A stretch of DNA of 26,741 nucleotides from a virus, in the IMG/VR virus record IMGVR_UViG_3300030329_004073, positions 1 to 26,741 of that record. One strand, 5' to 3'. A model generated the notes under the pieces. It saw only the letters and a program-made list of their open reading frames with translations, was not told the origin of the DNA and ran no database searches. The position numbers and the translations under genes are program-made. Within the stretch, counting starts at the first letter, position 1; each line of letters starts with the position of its first letter. Shown piece by piece: positions 14,826-20,536 of this stretch.

Positions 14826-14987
14826 ATGGCTAGAAAATACATTGACTACTTAAAAGAACAGATATATTACTGGAAAAAGAAAGCTAAGGAATCAACAGGC
14901 TCTATTGTAGGGCATGCTGAATATATGTACGAAGGATTCAGAGAACAGTTAGAAAAATACAAAAACAAGCAAAGGAGCAACAAATGA
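14826..14987 (+). CDS. Small basic coiled-coil protein
   Basis: A 53-residue protein starting at ATG 14826 (MARKYIDYLKEQIYYWKKKA), one base after the stop of the previous gene, with AAGGGG upstream. A longer in-frame extension exists upstream but overlaps the DnaJ-like gene in another frame and has no ribosome site. The sequence is an amphipathic basic helix with aromatic a/d positions. Function unknown; its last bases (CAAATGA) overlap the next start. Confidence 0.65.
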   Translation: MARKYIDYLKEQIYYWKKKAKESTGSIVGHAEYMYEGFREQLEKYKNKQRSNK

Positions 14988-15355
14988 GTACAATAATAGA
15001 ACAGATAGTAAAAGAGCATGAAAGAACAGAGAGATTGAATAAGATGATTAAGGACATCAGAGATATCTTTGACTTTACTGGTCATGAACTGGATATAATC
15101 AATCACTTAAAAGAATGGAAGAAAGCACAGCCAATAACAACTATGCAAGTCAAGAATATTATAGGCGAAGTTAGGGATTTAATTGATGATGCACGACGGC
15201 AGGCAAGAGATATAATAAATGAAGTTGAGTCTGCTAGAAGTTGTTTGGATGAGGCAGAGTACTATAGTCCTAATGATTATCTTGATGACGCAGAGCAGAA
15301 ATTAGATGATATCTTAAGTGACATTGAGTCAACAGAAGAAGTGAAGGAGGCTTAA
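14984..15355 (+). CDS. Coiled-coil early protein
   Basis: A 123-residue, almost wholly helical protein with long charged heptads (IVKEHERTERLNKMIKDIRD, VRDLIDDARRQARDIINEVE, YLDDAEQKLDDILSDIESTE). One internal cysteine, no zinc motif, no enzyme motif. The ATG overlaps the preceding stop (ATGA) and AAAGGAG lies upstream. Such proteins are common fillers of phage early operons and may act as inhibitors or adaptors. No family is recognised. Confidence 0.7.
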   Translation: MSTIIEQIVKEHERTERLNKMIKDIRDIFDFTGHELDIINHLKEWKKAQPITTMQVKNIIGEVRDLIDDARRQARDIINEVESARSCLDEAEYYSPNDYLDDAEQKLDDILSDIESTEEVKEA

Positions 15356-15417
15356 TGGAAATAGTAGCACTTATAGTCATAGCTTTACTGATTTACGAAA
15401 TGTTCATAAGAATATAA
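15355..15417 (+). CDS. 20-residue membrane microprotein
   Basis: A tiny ORF starting at ATG 15355, which overlaps the stop of 14984-15355 (TAATG), with GGAGG placed 5 nt upstream. The product is nearly all one hydrophobic helix (VALIVIALLIYEMFI), long enough to cross the membrane once, with one Glu near each end. Strong ribosome site, coupling and stop 14 bases before the next gene argue that it is translated. Small holin-like or inhibitor-like membrane peptides are known in phages; function here is not determined. Confidence 0.55.
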   Translation: MEIVALIVIALLIYEMFIRI

Positions 15418-15431
15418 CAAGGAGGTAACAG

Positions 15432-15626
15432 ATGAAAAAATACTACATTGCACTCTCTTTCTATGTGGAGGAGAGTGCTGATATGTTGGAGACAGCAAAG
15501 TTCAAGGCATTATCCAAAGTAAGATACAAGGGTGGTCCAATGAAAGAGCTTGCTGCTGTTGGAATACACGCTGATGATGAATGGCGTGAAATCACTATCA
15601 CAGAGGAGGGCAAAGAAAATGGATAG
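15432..15626 (+). CDS. Small alpha/beta early protein
   Basis: A 64-residue protein (MKKYYIALSFYVEESADMLE ... KFKALSKVRYKGG ... DDEWREITITEEGKENG). It looks like a beta-alpha-beta unit: YYIALSFYV strand, helix, then EITITEE strand. AAGGAGG lies 6 nt before the ATG. The last coding bases contain the third TCACTATCACA copy (as codons for ITIT) and the ribosome site of the next gene, with which it overlaps by 8 bases. No family is recognised. Confidence 0.7.
   Translation: MKKYYIALSFYVEESADMLETAKFKALSKVRYKGGPMKELAAVGIHADDEWREITITEEGKENG
15592..15602 (+). repeat. TCACTATCACA site 3
   Basis: Exact copy inside the 3' end of 15432-15626, ending 17 nt before the start of 15619-15990. Retention of the exact DNA word inside a coding sequence suggests it is selected. 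Confidence 0.7.
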
Positions 15627-15990
15627 CTTATACACTGATGCAGAAGAGTTATTGTATGATTTTATTTTCCATGAGATAGCTGAAGAGCAAGACTACAAAA
15701 CAATCAAAGAGCAAGTAATGGAGCTTGACTGCTATGATGAGATACATTCAATAGCAGATAGCTTGACACCTATATATCATGGTGAATTACTAGAACTTGC
15801 TTGTGATAATAATGAGTTAGCCATCACTGAGCCAGAGTTGGGACCAGCATTTGGTGGAGAGCCGACACCTATAAATATAATTGCAGCAAATGTATATGAA
15901 TTTATATGTAATTATATGTATAAGAACGAAGAATCAATCAAAAAACAGGTACTCAAAGAGTATCATCAACAAATGAAGGGAGAAAAGTAA
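15619..15990 (+). CDS. Acidic unknown early protein
   Basis: A 123-residue protein. I choose ATG 15619 (MDSLYTDAEELLYDFIFHEI), with GAGGAGGG 8 nt upstream, over an in-frame ATG 69 bases earlier that lies within the preceding gene and has no ribosome site. It is strongly acidic (many D/E) and helical, with two or three cysteines not in zinc spacing. The C-terminus turns basic (KKQVLKEYHQQMKGEK). Acidic DNA-mimic behaviour would be one possibility but no known family is recognised. Confidence 0.7.
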   Translation: MDSLYTDAEELLYDFIFHEIAEEQDYKTIKEQVMELDCYDEIHSIADSLTPIYHGELLELACDNNELAITEPELGPAFGGEPTPINIIAANVYEFICNYMYKNEESIKKQVLKEYHQQMKGEK

Positions 15991-16259
15991 TGACTAACAC
16001 AAATGTAATAACAATAGAGAAGGGCATACCAGTACCAGAGGTGATTGGTCGTGGTAGTAAAATTAAATATGACTTTATAAAAACAATGGAAGTGGGCGAC
16101 AGTTTCTATATAAATGGAAACACCCCAGACTTCAACCCTACTACTGTAAAGCAACATATTTATAAGCAAAATGCTACTACACCATATAGATACACAGTAA
16201 GAACCTTGTCTGGAAGCTCAAAAAACCCTAAATCTATCAGAGTTTGGAGGATAGCATGA
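15990..16259 (+). CDS. Small conserved-type phage protein (VEVGDSF pattern)
   Basis: An 89-residue protein whose pattern is familiar from many phage early regions: VITIEKGIPVPEV, a basic linker, then KYDFIKTMEVGDSFYING and, near the end, YRYTVRTL ... SIRVWRIA. These small proteins share 'I..giPvP......yPf..M.vGDSF.v' and end with 'RVWRI', and have no known function; a DNA-binding or AbrB-like small beta fold has been suggested by eye only. The ATG overlaps the previous stop (TAATGA). Most likely real and conserved across phages, but without a biochemical role to name. Confidence 0.75.
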   Translation: MTNTNVITIEKGIPVPEVIGRGSKIKYDFIKTMEVGDSFYINGNTPDFNPTTVKQHIYKQNATTPYRYTVRTLSGSSKNPKSIRVWRIA

Positions 16260-16525
16260 TGGATAAAGAGACAGCAAGACAGTTTCAACTTATTGTAGAT
16301 AAACTAGACTCAGATGATATTAGTGTTGCATTTTCTATGTTAAAAGACAGAAGACAGTCTTTAGGTAGACAAATAAAATACAGCTTGAAAGTAGGAGATA
16401 CAATCACTGTAGATAGTTTGGGCGAAGGAACTATAACAAAAATAAACAGAACAAGATGTGTTGCTAGTTTTGAAAGAGGTAGCTACAATGTTCCGTTTTC
16501 ACTAATAAGTCAAGGAGGTCAGTAA
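16256..16525 (+). CDS. Small protein with an SH3-like C-terminal half
   Basis: An 89-residue protein. Start taken as ATG 16256 (ATGATGGAT), 5 nt after GGAGG and overlapping the stop of the previous gene; the second ATG is equally possible. Residues 1-45 are helical (ARQFQLIVDKLDSDDISVAF); residues 45-85 read KVGDTITVDSLGEGTITKIN then CVASFERGSYNVPFSLIS, the alternating pattern of a KOW/SH3-like barrel (GD.V......G.I.kin...~V......~.vp..li). This form, helix plus barrel, recurs in phage small proteins of unknown role. Nucleic-acid contact is plausible. Confidence 0.65.
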   Translation: MMDKETARQFQLIVDKLDSDDISVAFSMLKDRRQSLGRQIKYSLKVGDTITVDSLGEGTITKINRTRCVASFERGSYNVPFSLISQGGQ

Positions 16526-17082
16526 TGGGATACGATGTATATGGATTAAATCCAGCAATGAGAGAGATAGATGAAAATAAATACAAAACATACAACAAGT
16601 ACAAGGATATGGAGTATGTAGAAAGACAAAAGCTGTTTGATGGAGAGCAAGACTTGCAACGCACATATTATGATGAATGTTGGGCGAGAGAAGCAGAGAA
16701 TCCTGGTGTATACTTCAGAAATAATGTGTGGTGGTGGCGACCTCTATGGAACTATGTCTGTTGTGAGTGTGATGACTTTCTGGACGGAGAGGACATGAGA
16801 GGTGGAGATTCAAATGACGGACATGTTATAACAGAGGATAAGGCTTGTGCTATCGCTAAAAGACTTTTTCAGTTAATTGATGACGGAGAAGTTAAGGGTT
16901 ATGAGGATTTTCACAAGCAAAGAGCATCTGAAGCTAATGCAGATAATGAGAGGCTCCTTGAAGATGGTGGAGAGAAGTATGGCAAGGGCTGGAACTGGGC
17001 TGAATCATATCCATTCAATGTGGAGAATGTTCGTGAGTTTGCTACATTTTGCAGTGAAAGTGGTGGATTCGAGATATGTTAA
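16525..17082 (+). CDS. Conserved phage protein of the MGYDVYGLNP / FRNNVWWWRPLW type
   Basis: A 185-residue protein of a form I know from many phages: it opens MGYDVYGLNP and has the block GVYFRNNVWWWRPLWNYVC at residues 61-79, followed by a helix-rich region (ITEDKACAIAKRLFQLIDDG). No function is established. Two cysteines occur side by side (YVCCEC) and three more near the C-terminus, so metal binding is possible but not clear. GGAGG lies 6 nt before the ATG, and the start overlaps the previous stop by one base (TAATG). The gene overlaps the next by 7 bases. Confidence 0.8.
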   Translation: MGYDVYGLNPAMREIDENKYKTYNKYKDMEYVERQKLFDGEQDLQRTYYDECWAREAENPGVYFRNNVWWWRPLWNYVCCECDDFLDGEDMRGGDSNDGHVITEDKACAIAKRLFQLIDDGEVKGYEDFHKQRASEANADNERLLEDGGEKYGKGWNWAESYPFNVENVREFATFCSESGGFEIC

Positions 17083-17372
17083 AAGATGAAACATGGGTAT
17101 GCAAGTCATGTTGTGCCAGTAATGTACAGGAACAAGTATGGGTTGAGCTTAACTCATATCAAGGGCATAAAGCTACAGTTGTAGATGAGTGTGGCGACCT
17201 TTTCTTTTGCCCAGAGTGTGGCTTAAATGTAGAAGTCGTACAGTATTGTGACTTTGCTGTCGAAGATGACACCGAACAAGCAGAAAACAATCGTCTGTCT
17301 CAGATTATGTCTGAGGCAGATGTTGCAATGAATAGAAATATAAAAAGACAAACAGAAAGGAGAGATAAGTAA
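17076..17372 (+). CDS. Zinc-ribbon early protein
   Basis: A 98-residue protein whose first 55 residues form a ribbon: WVCKSCCASNVQEQVWVELN and FFCPECGLNV give two CxxC knuckles about 37 residues apart. The arrangement 'vC..C.s..v....Wv..N.....fwC..C' is typical of small phage zinc-ribbon proteins found next to the FRNNVWWWRPLW protein. The C-terminal third is helical and charged (NRLSQIMSEADVAMNRNIKR). No known activity; DNA, RNA or protein binding is the usual function of such folds. Confidence 0.8.
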   Translation: MLKDETWVCKSCCASNVQEQVWVELNSYQGHKATVVDECGDLFFCPECGLNVEVVQYCDFAVEDDTEQAENNRLSQIMSEADVAMNRNIKRQTERRDK

Positions 17373-17373
17373 T

Positions 17374-17511
17374 ATGACAACAGAAATGTATGATTTATTA
17401 TACTTAATAGATAGTCTTATCACTATCACATTAAAGGGTGGCTTGATACTTCTTATGCTAAGCTATTGCATTAGAGGATTAACAGTAAGAGTAAAGGAGA
17501 AGATAAAATGA
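17374..17511 (+). CDS. 45-residue membrane microprotein
   Basis: ATG 17374 (MTTEMYDLLYLIDSLITITL), just after the stop of the zinc-ribbon gene, with GGAGAG upstream. Residues 7-34 form one long hydrophobic helix (LLYLIDSLITITLKGGLILL), then a basic tail RGLTVRVKEKIK, giving an N-out/C-in arrangement by the positive-inside rule. The fourth TCACTATCACA copy lies in its middle, so a shorter product from TTG 17443 or ATG 17455 is also possible. Its stop overlaps the next ATG (ATGA). Function unknown; holin or pinholin-like is one reading. Confidence 0.6.
   Translation: MTTEMYDLLYLIDSLITITLKGGLILLMLSYCIRGLTVRVKEKIK
17420..17430 (+). repeat. TCACTATCACA site 4
   Basis: Exact copy inside 17374-17511. 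It is followed by AAAGGGTGG and, 13 and 25 nt downstream, by in-frame TTG 17443 and ATG 17455, so it may mark an internal start like the other sites mark gene starts. Confidence 0.6.
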
Positions 17512-17612
17512 TTATACTTGCAATCATAATAACAGTAGCAATTATTAGTTATTTAGCAGCACCTAGGCTGTTATTTAGAGATGATAAAACATGGAGGATA
17601 GACGATGAGTAA
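17508..17612 (+). CDS. 34-residue membrane microprotein
   Basis: ATG 17508 overlaps the previous stop; GGAG lies 9 nt upstream (GTAAAGGAGAAGATAAA). Residues 1-20 (MIILAIIITVAIISYLAAPR) are one membrane helix followed by a charged tail (LLFRDDKTWRIDDE). The stop overlaps the ATG of the next gene (17605). This is the second of two consecutive membrane microproteins, a layout seen in some phage holin/antiholin pairs, though it lies far from the endolysin gene. No family is recognised. Confidence 0.6.
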   Translation: MIILAIIITVAIISYLAAPRLLFRDDKTWRIDDE

Positions 17613-17754
17613 ATCAGCAGACTTTATACTAGAGTTCTTAGAAATAGTAGGCAATTCAAGTGAATACAATAAATATAATTGGGATTGGAACAACCTACCA
17701 AGTTTTGAGAAAATGTGGGAAATTGTGAATAATAATAGACGAGAAAAGGAATAA
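17605..17754 (+). CDS. 49-residue unknown protein
   Basis: ATG 17605 overlaps the end of 17508-17612 (GATGAGTAA), with GGAGG upstream. The product (MSKSADFILEFLEIVGNSSE ... WDWNNLPSFEKMWEIVNNNR) is a short polar helical protein with three tryptophans. It is the last gene of the first early unit; after its stop an A/T-rich spacer carries the promoter at 17779-17807. No family or motif is recognised; kept because start, overlap and stop are all clean. Confidence 0.55.
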   Translation: MSKSADFILEFLEIVGNSSEYNKYNWDWNNLPSFEKMWEIVNNNRREKE

Positions 17755-17778
17755 ATATATAAATAATATAAATATTTC

Positions 17779-17807
17779 TTGTATGTTACATTTATTTAAA
17801 GTAATAT
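17779..17807 (+). promoter_or_regulatory. Promoter for the replication-recombination cassette
   Basis: TTGTAT (17779-17784), 17-base spacer, TAATAT (17802-17807), in the 79-base spacer between 17754 and 17834. The start would fall near 17814, 20 bases before the ribbon-helix-helix gene. A/T-rich flanks on both sides fit a real promoter. The first gene product could repress its own promoter. Confidence 0.55.
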
Positions 17808-17833
17808 AAATAACTAAAATTGAGGTGAAAATA

Positions 17834-17980
17834 ATGGGAAAAAAAGAAACTAACTCATATGTTCTGAATGATATTAATCCAGAACTATGGAAACAGTTCA
17901 GACATAAACTGCTTGATGATGATTTAAATATCAAGGAAGGTCTGATACTTTTAATTGAAAGATATGTGGACGGCAACTAG
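17834..17980 (+). CDS. Ribbon-helix-helix-like small DNA-binding protein
   Basis: A 48-residue protein with GAGGTG 7 nt before ATG 17834. Layout: short N-terminal strand (ETNSYVLNDI), then 'INPELWKQFRHKLLDDDLNI' and 'KEGLILLIERYVDGN'. This is the strand-helix-turn-helix spacing of Arc/CopG-type ribbon-helix-helix repressors ('v.l.i.pel...f...a...g.s....i..li..yl'). RHH proteins dimerise and insert the strand in the major groove. It is the first gene after the promoter at 17779, so autoregulation of the cassette is a reasonable inference. Its TAG overlaps the GTG start of the next gene. Confidence 0.65.
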   Translation: MGKKETNSYVLNDINPELWKQFRHKLLDDDLNIKEGLILLIERYVDGN

Positions 17981-18768
17981 TGAAAAATCCAACCGATAAA
18001 ATAAAGACAATATATTCCAAATACATTGACTATGAGAACGAGCAGAATCGCATCAATAGGTACGAAGGAAATGAGCATTTTTACCATGCATCTGGAGCAG
18101 GTATGTGTTCAAGGAAATTGTACTACCAAAGTGTTGAAAAGATTGAGCCAACAAACCTACCAAACGAAACAAGTAACAGATTGTTAAGACTTGGTACAGT
18201 GGTTCATGATGATATTCAAAAATCGCTCGAACTATATAATAATGATATATATAATACCCTTATATATAATAATATATATAATACTAAAGAAAAAGAAAAC
18301 TATCGTAAAGAAAAAGAAACAACCAAGTTTCACATTGAACAAGAAATTCAACTTGAGCAGTATGGTGTTCGTGGTTTTTATGACTGCGTTATGGAGGATA
18401 GTCAAGTCACACTTATAGACTTCAAGACCGCAAACTCGTACTCGTTCAAGCTAAAGTTCGGCAGAATCCCTAAGCCAAATGTTATGACGCATCAAGAGAT
18501 GCAACTAGGGACTTATGGACTAGCAGTTCAAGAGAAGTTTGGTCGGTTAGATGGTATGTACTTGATGTATTACAATAAAGATACATCAGTTGTCAAAGAA
18601 ACGAAAGTTCCGTTGACTTTCCTAAAGAAGGCAGAGTCATTTTGGAGCAATATAAACAGAGAACACGAGCGAGGTCTTCCCATGTTTAAGGAAGGTGTTT
18701 CACCTGTACAAGATTGGGAGTGTAAGTACTGCCAATTCTATGACCATTGCCGACCACCATTTAGATAA
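17980..18768 (+). CDS. Cas4/RecB-like PD-(D/E)XK exonuclease with Fe-S cysteines
   Basis: A 262-residue nuclease with a GTG start (TAGTG overlap). Catalytic residues of the RecB/Cas4 nuclease fold are in place: H76 (GTVVHDDIQ), D135 (GFYDCVMED), D147 and K149 (LIDFKTA), and Q172/Y179 (HQEMQLGTYGL). Four cysteines, C43 (GMCSRKLYY) and C248, C251, C257 (ECKYCQFYDHC), match the 4Fe-4S cluster of Cas4 and AddB-type nucleases. In phages these enzymes resect DNA ends for the annealing protein encoded next. Residues 86-103 are a low-complexity insert (YNNDIYNT, then YNNIYNT) from an A/T repeat at 18226-18286, placed between the helix carrying H76 and the core sheet. The enzyme otherwise looks complete. 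No CRISPR genes are present, so a spacer-acquisition role is not indicated. Confidence 0.85.
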   Translation: MKNPTDKIKTIYSKYIDYENEQNRINRYEGNEHFYHASGAGMCSRKLYYQSVEKIEPTNLPNETSNRLLRLGTVVHDDIQKSLELYNNDIYNTLIYNNIYNTKEKENYRKEKETTKFHIEQEIQLEQYGVRGFYDCVMEDSQVTLIDFKTANSYSFKLKFGRIPKPNVMTHQEMQLGTYGLAVQEKFGRLDGMYLMYYNKDTSVVKETKVPLTFLKKAESFWSNINREHERGLPMFKEGVSPVQDWECKYCQFYDHCRPPFR

Positions 18769-18781
18769 AAGAGAGGTGAAA

Positions 18782-19366
18782 ATGAGTAGTGAAAAAAATG
18801 TATTTAATACATTGAATAAAGTGGATGTATCAGAATACACAAAAAAGAAGGGAAAGTTCAGCTATCTTAGTTGGTGCTTTGCCGTCCAAGAGTTGCTGAG
18901 GGTTTGCCCTTCTGCGACTTGGGAAGTACATTTGTTTGAGGGTGAGCATAGAACTCAACAACCATACATGGTAACAGATGCTGGATACTTTGTCCAAGTT
19001 ACTGTTGATGTTGATGGTGTAAAGAGGACTCAAGTGCACCCAGTCCTAGACAATAGGAATCAATCAATAGACGAACCTAATTCTTTTCAGATTAACACAT
19101 CAATACAGAGATGTTTGGCTAAAGCTATTGCATTGCATGGCTTAGGATTATATATCTTTGCAGGTGAAGATTTACCCGAACCTGATGAGTTAACACAATC
19201 AGAGATTGATGAGATAACCAAGTTAGTAAAGGGTGTGACTGACAAAGAAATGGGAGATGATATCCTTAAGGCTGTTGCTAATGGTCAAGTCAATAGCAAT
19301 AACTATAAGGCATCAATACAACATATAAATAAAATAATAAAAGAACAGAAAGAGGAGAAAAAATGA
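18782..19366 (+). CDS. Single-strand annealing protein, Sak3/DUF1071 family
   Basis: A 194-residue recombinase of the Rad52-like annealing group. The start is ATG 18782 (MSSEKNVFNTLNKVDVSEYT) behind GAGGTGAA; longer in-frame reading overlaps the nuclease gene. The family pattern is clear: GKFSYLSWCFAVQELLRVCP (residues 24-43), GYFVQVTVDVDGV, HPVLDNRNQSI and NTSIQRCLAKAIALHGLGLY then IFAGEDLPEP (residues about 105-137). These proteins anneal complementary strands and form rings on ssDNA. The C-terminal 60 residues are a helical, lysine-rich tail. Together with the exonuclease before and the SSB after, it forms a standard phage recombination set. The stop overlaps the SSB start by 4 bases (ATGA). 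Confidence 0.88.
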   Translation: MSSEKNVFNTLNKVDVSEYTKKKGKFSYLSWCFAVQELLRVCPSATWEVHLFEGEHRTQQPYMVTDAGYFVQVTVDVDGVKRTQVHPVLDNRNQSIDEPNSFQINTSIQRCLAKAIALHGLGLYIFAGEDLPEPDELTQSEIDEITKLVKGVTDKEMGDDILKAVANGQVNSNNYKASIQHINKIIKEQKEEKK

Positions 19367-19977
19367 GTGACATAAATGATGTATTCGATAAAGCAGTATC
19401 CTCACCAAGTTTCTTTAATCCTGGGGCATCTGATGCAACCAAGAAGAAGAACGTAGCTAACGTTACTGGTGAGTTTTATGGGCATATGGAGCAAGCAGAG
19501 CAAAGAGATGTTGAGTTTACTAGAGATGGTAAAACATTTAAAGCTGTGGTGTTCAACTACAAGTTTACTGTAGATAAACAAAATGAAAAACAAAGCTATG
19601 AAGGTGGTCAAAAGGGAGCAGACTACATAGGTAGGACATATAATGCTAATGGTATTTTTAGATTCATAGAGCCAAGTGAAGATGATGACTTTGATTCTAA
19701 TCAAGGTGGCAACAAAGGATACTTTATGTTCTGCTCAACACTTGGTATTGAGTGTCCCACGAAGAAAGTAACAATAGAGGGTAAAGAGGTAGAGGTTAAT
19801 GAACTACCACACCTATCTTGTGATGATATAAATGGTCGTGCAGTTATAGCATTTATAGATAAAGGTAAACCATACAATGACAAGAAGACTGGTGAGAAGA
19901 GAGTGCCTCACGTTGTCAAGTTTGTTAAAGAGTGGGAAGGTGGAAAGAATAAGGATACAGATGATATCCCTTTCTAA
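19363..19977 (+). CDS. ssb: Single-stranded DNA-binding protein with an acidic tip
   Basis: A 204-residue protein that ends in DTDDIPF, the acidic-hydrophobic tip by which SSBs recruit partner proteins. The body (residues about 35-190) is a beta-rich OB-like domain (GKTFKAVVFNYKFTV, NGIFRFIEPSED, GYFMFCSTLGIE, GRAVIAFIDKGKPYN) with several aromatic residues able to stack on bases. It resembles phage SSBs of the DUF669-like kind more than the short bacterial ssb. Position after the annealing protein and the 4-base overlap support a role in recombination and replication. The tip coding sequence also holds the start of the next gene at 19961. Confidence 0.75.
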   Translation: MSDINDVFDKAVSSPSFFNPGASDATKKKNVANVTGEFYGHMEQAEQRDVEFTRDGKTFKAVVFNYKFTVDKQNEKQSYEGGQKGADYIGRTYNANGIFRFIEPSEDDDFDSNQGGNKGYFMFCSTLGIECPTKKVTIEGKEVEVNELPHLSCDDINGRAVIAFIDKGKPYNDKKTGEKRVPHVVKFVKEWEGGKNKDTDDIPF

Positions 19978-20113
19978 AGATAAGAGGAGAAAAGTAGGGT
20001 TGTGGAAGCAAATGAAAATACATTTCTACAGAACATTAGGCATGTCTGGTTTAGACATTGCGAAAAAGGTAGGTGTATCAAAGTCAACTGTTTACCGCCA
20101 TATAGATAGTTGA
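19961..20113 (+). CDS. Small helix-turn-helix protein
   Basis: A 50-residue protein. The best start is ATG 19961, with AAGGA 5 nt upstream inside the end of the SSB gene; the longer in-frame reading would lie wholly over the SSB gene with no ribosome site. Residues 20-48 (RTLGMSGLDIAKKVGVSKST then VYRHI) form a textbook helix-turn-helix of the resolvase/Hin type ('g.s..eIAk..gvs.stvyr.i'). The N-terminus is basic. No catalytic domain is attached, so it is a DNA-binding module only, likely a regulator. It precedes the structured non-coding segment at 20120. Confidence 0.75.
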   Translation: MISLSKDKRRKVGLWKQMKIHFYRTLGMSGLDIAKKVGVSKSTVYRHIDS

Positions 20114-20119
20114 TGTATA

Positions 20120-20243
20120 GGCAGGCATGTCACAATCATCCACACGTTCCACAACTACTCCCTGTGGTGTGTCTGCCGAAGTTTTAGGTAATGCCAAGGT
20201 GGTGTTACTCGTCGAAAGAGAACTGGGGGTCTTCGGACTCCCA
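20120..20243 (+). ncRNA. GC-rich structured RNA segment with a UUCG hairpin
   Basis: The 155-base gap 20114-20268 is richer in G and C than its neighbours and foldable. GGCAG (20120-20124) pairs with CTGCC (20173-20177), enclosing ACAC (20142-20145)/GTGT (20169-20172) and CCACA (20149-20153)/TGTGG (20163-20167). GGTAA and TTACT can pair between them and the last element. This last is an 8-bp stem, TGGGGGTC (20224-20231) with GACTCCCA (20236-20243), closed by C(UUCG)G, an exceptionally stable tetraloop. No U-run follows, so it is not an intrinsic terminator. Three bases later comes the fifth TCACTATCACA. No RNA family is recognised. Confidence 0.5.
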
Positions 20244-20246
20244 CTC

Positions 20247-20257
20247 TCACTATCACA
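20247..20257 (+). repeat. TCACTATCACA site 5
   Basis: Exact copy, directly after the UUCG hairpin and 12 nt before ATG 20269; it runs into the AAGGAGAGG ribosome site. Confidence 0.7.
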
Positions 20258-20268
20258 AAGGAGAGGTG

Positions 20269-20409
20269 ATGTTTATAAGAAAAAAAGGTAAAAAGGTAAG
20301 CGAATGGAGACACTTTAGAGAACTGAGTTATCTTGAGCAGGCAATATTATTACTTGGACCATGTCTTTTAATATACATATTGTTGATGATTGTGAGCTGT
20401 CATGCATAA
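20269..20409 (+). CDS. 46-residue single-pass membrane protein
   Basis: Start ATG 20269 (MFIRKKGKKVSEWRHFRELS), with AAGGAGAGGTG immediately upstream; an in-frame ATG 78 bases earlier lies in the structured RNA and lacks a ribosome site. A strongly basic N-terminal 20 residues precede one membrane helix (LLLGPCLLIYILLMIV), ending SCHA. The orientation would be N-in, C-out. The last 8 bases overlap the next gene. A holin, an exclusion protein or a membrane anchor are all possible; no family is recognised. Confidence 0.65.
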   Translation: MFIRKKGKKVSEWRHFRELSYLEQAILLLGPCLLIYILLMIVSCHA

Positions 20410-20536
20410 AAGTATGTGGGATAAGATAAGGAAGTGGAGACAGAAGTATAACAGTACACCTAATGGTTGGGTGGTTGCTCAGATGATTGGCTCTGAGTAC
20501 AATGAAAATGACCCTAGGAGAAAGAAACGTGCATAG
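20402..20536 (+). CDS. 44-residue basic protein
   Basis: ATG 20402 lies inside the end of the membrane protein gene. The product (MHKSMWDKIRKWRQKYNSTP ... VVAQMIGSEYNENDP ... RRKKRA) is basic at both ends, with a helix at residues 3-16. No family or motif is recognised. It overlaps the next gene's GTG start by 8 bases, consistent with the coupled style of this operon. The ribosome site for this gene is weak (GATTGTGAGCTG), so expression may rely on coupling. Confidence 0.5.
   Translation: MHKSMWDKIRKWRQKYNSTPNGWVVAQMIGSEYNENDPRRKKRA

Noticed and set aside
18226-18290. CRISPR-like or iteron repeat
   Set aside because: Only two imperfect A/T units with no spacers, inside a complete reading frame.
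17980-18768. Cas4 as part of a CRISPR adaptation module
   Set aside because: No cas1, cas2 or repeat array nearby; the neighbours are an annealing protein and SSB, so it is a recombination exonuclease.
13621-20257. T7-type phage RNA polymerase promoters at the TCACTATCACA sites
   Set aside because: Only seven bases agree with the T7 consensus, the initiating GGG is absent and no phage RNA polymerase gene is in the window. Kept only as a remark.
20191-20268. N-terminal extension of the 46-residue membrane protein
   Set aside because: The extension reads through the UUCG hairpin, has no ribosome site and an odd composition (many H, S, W).
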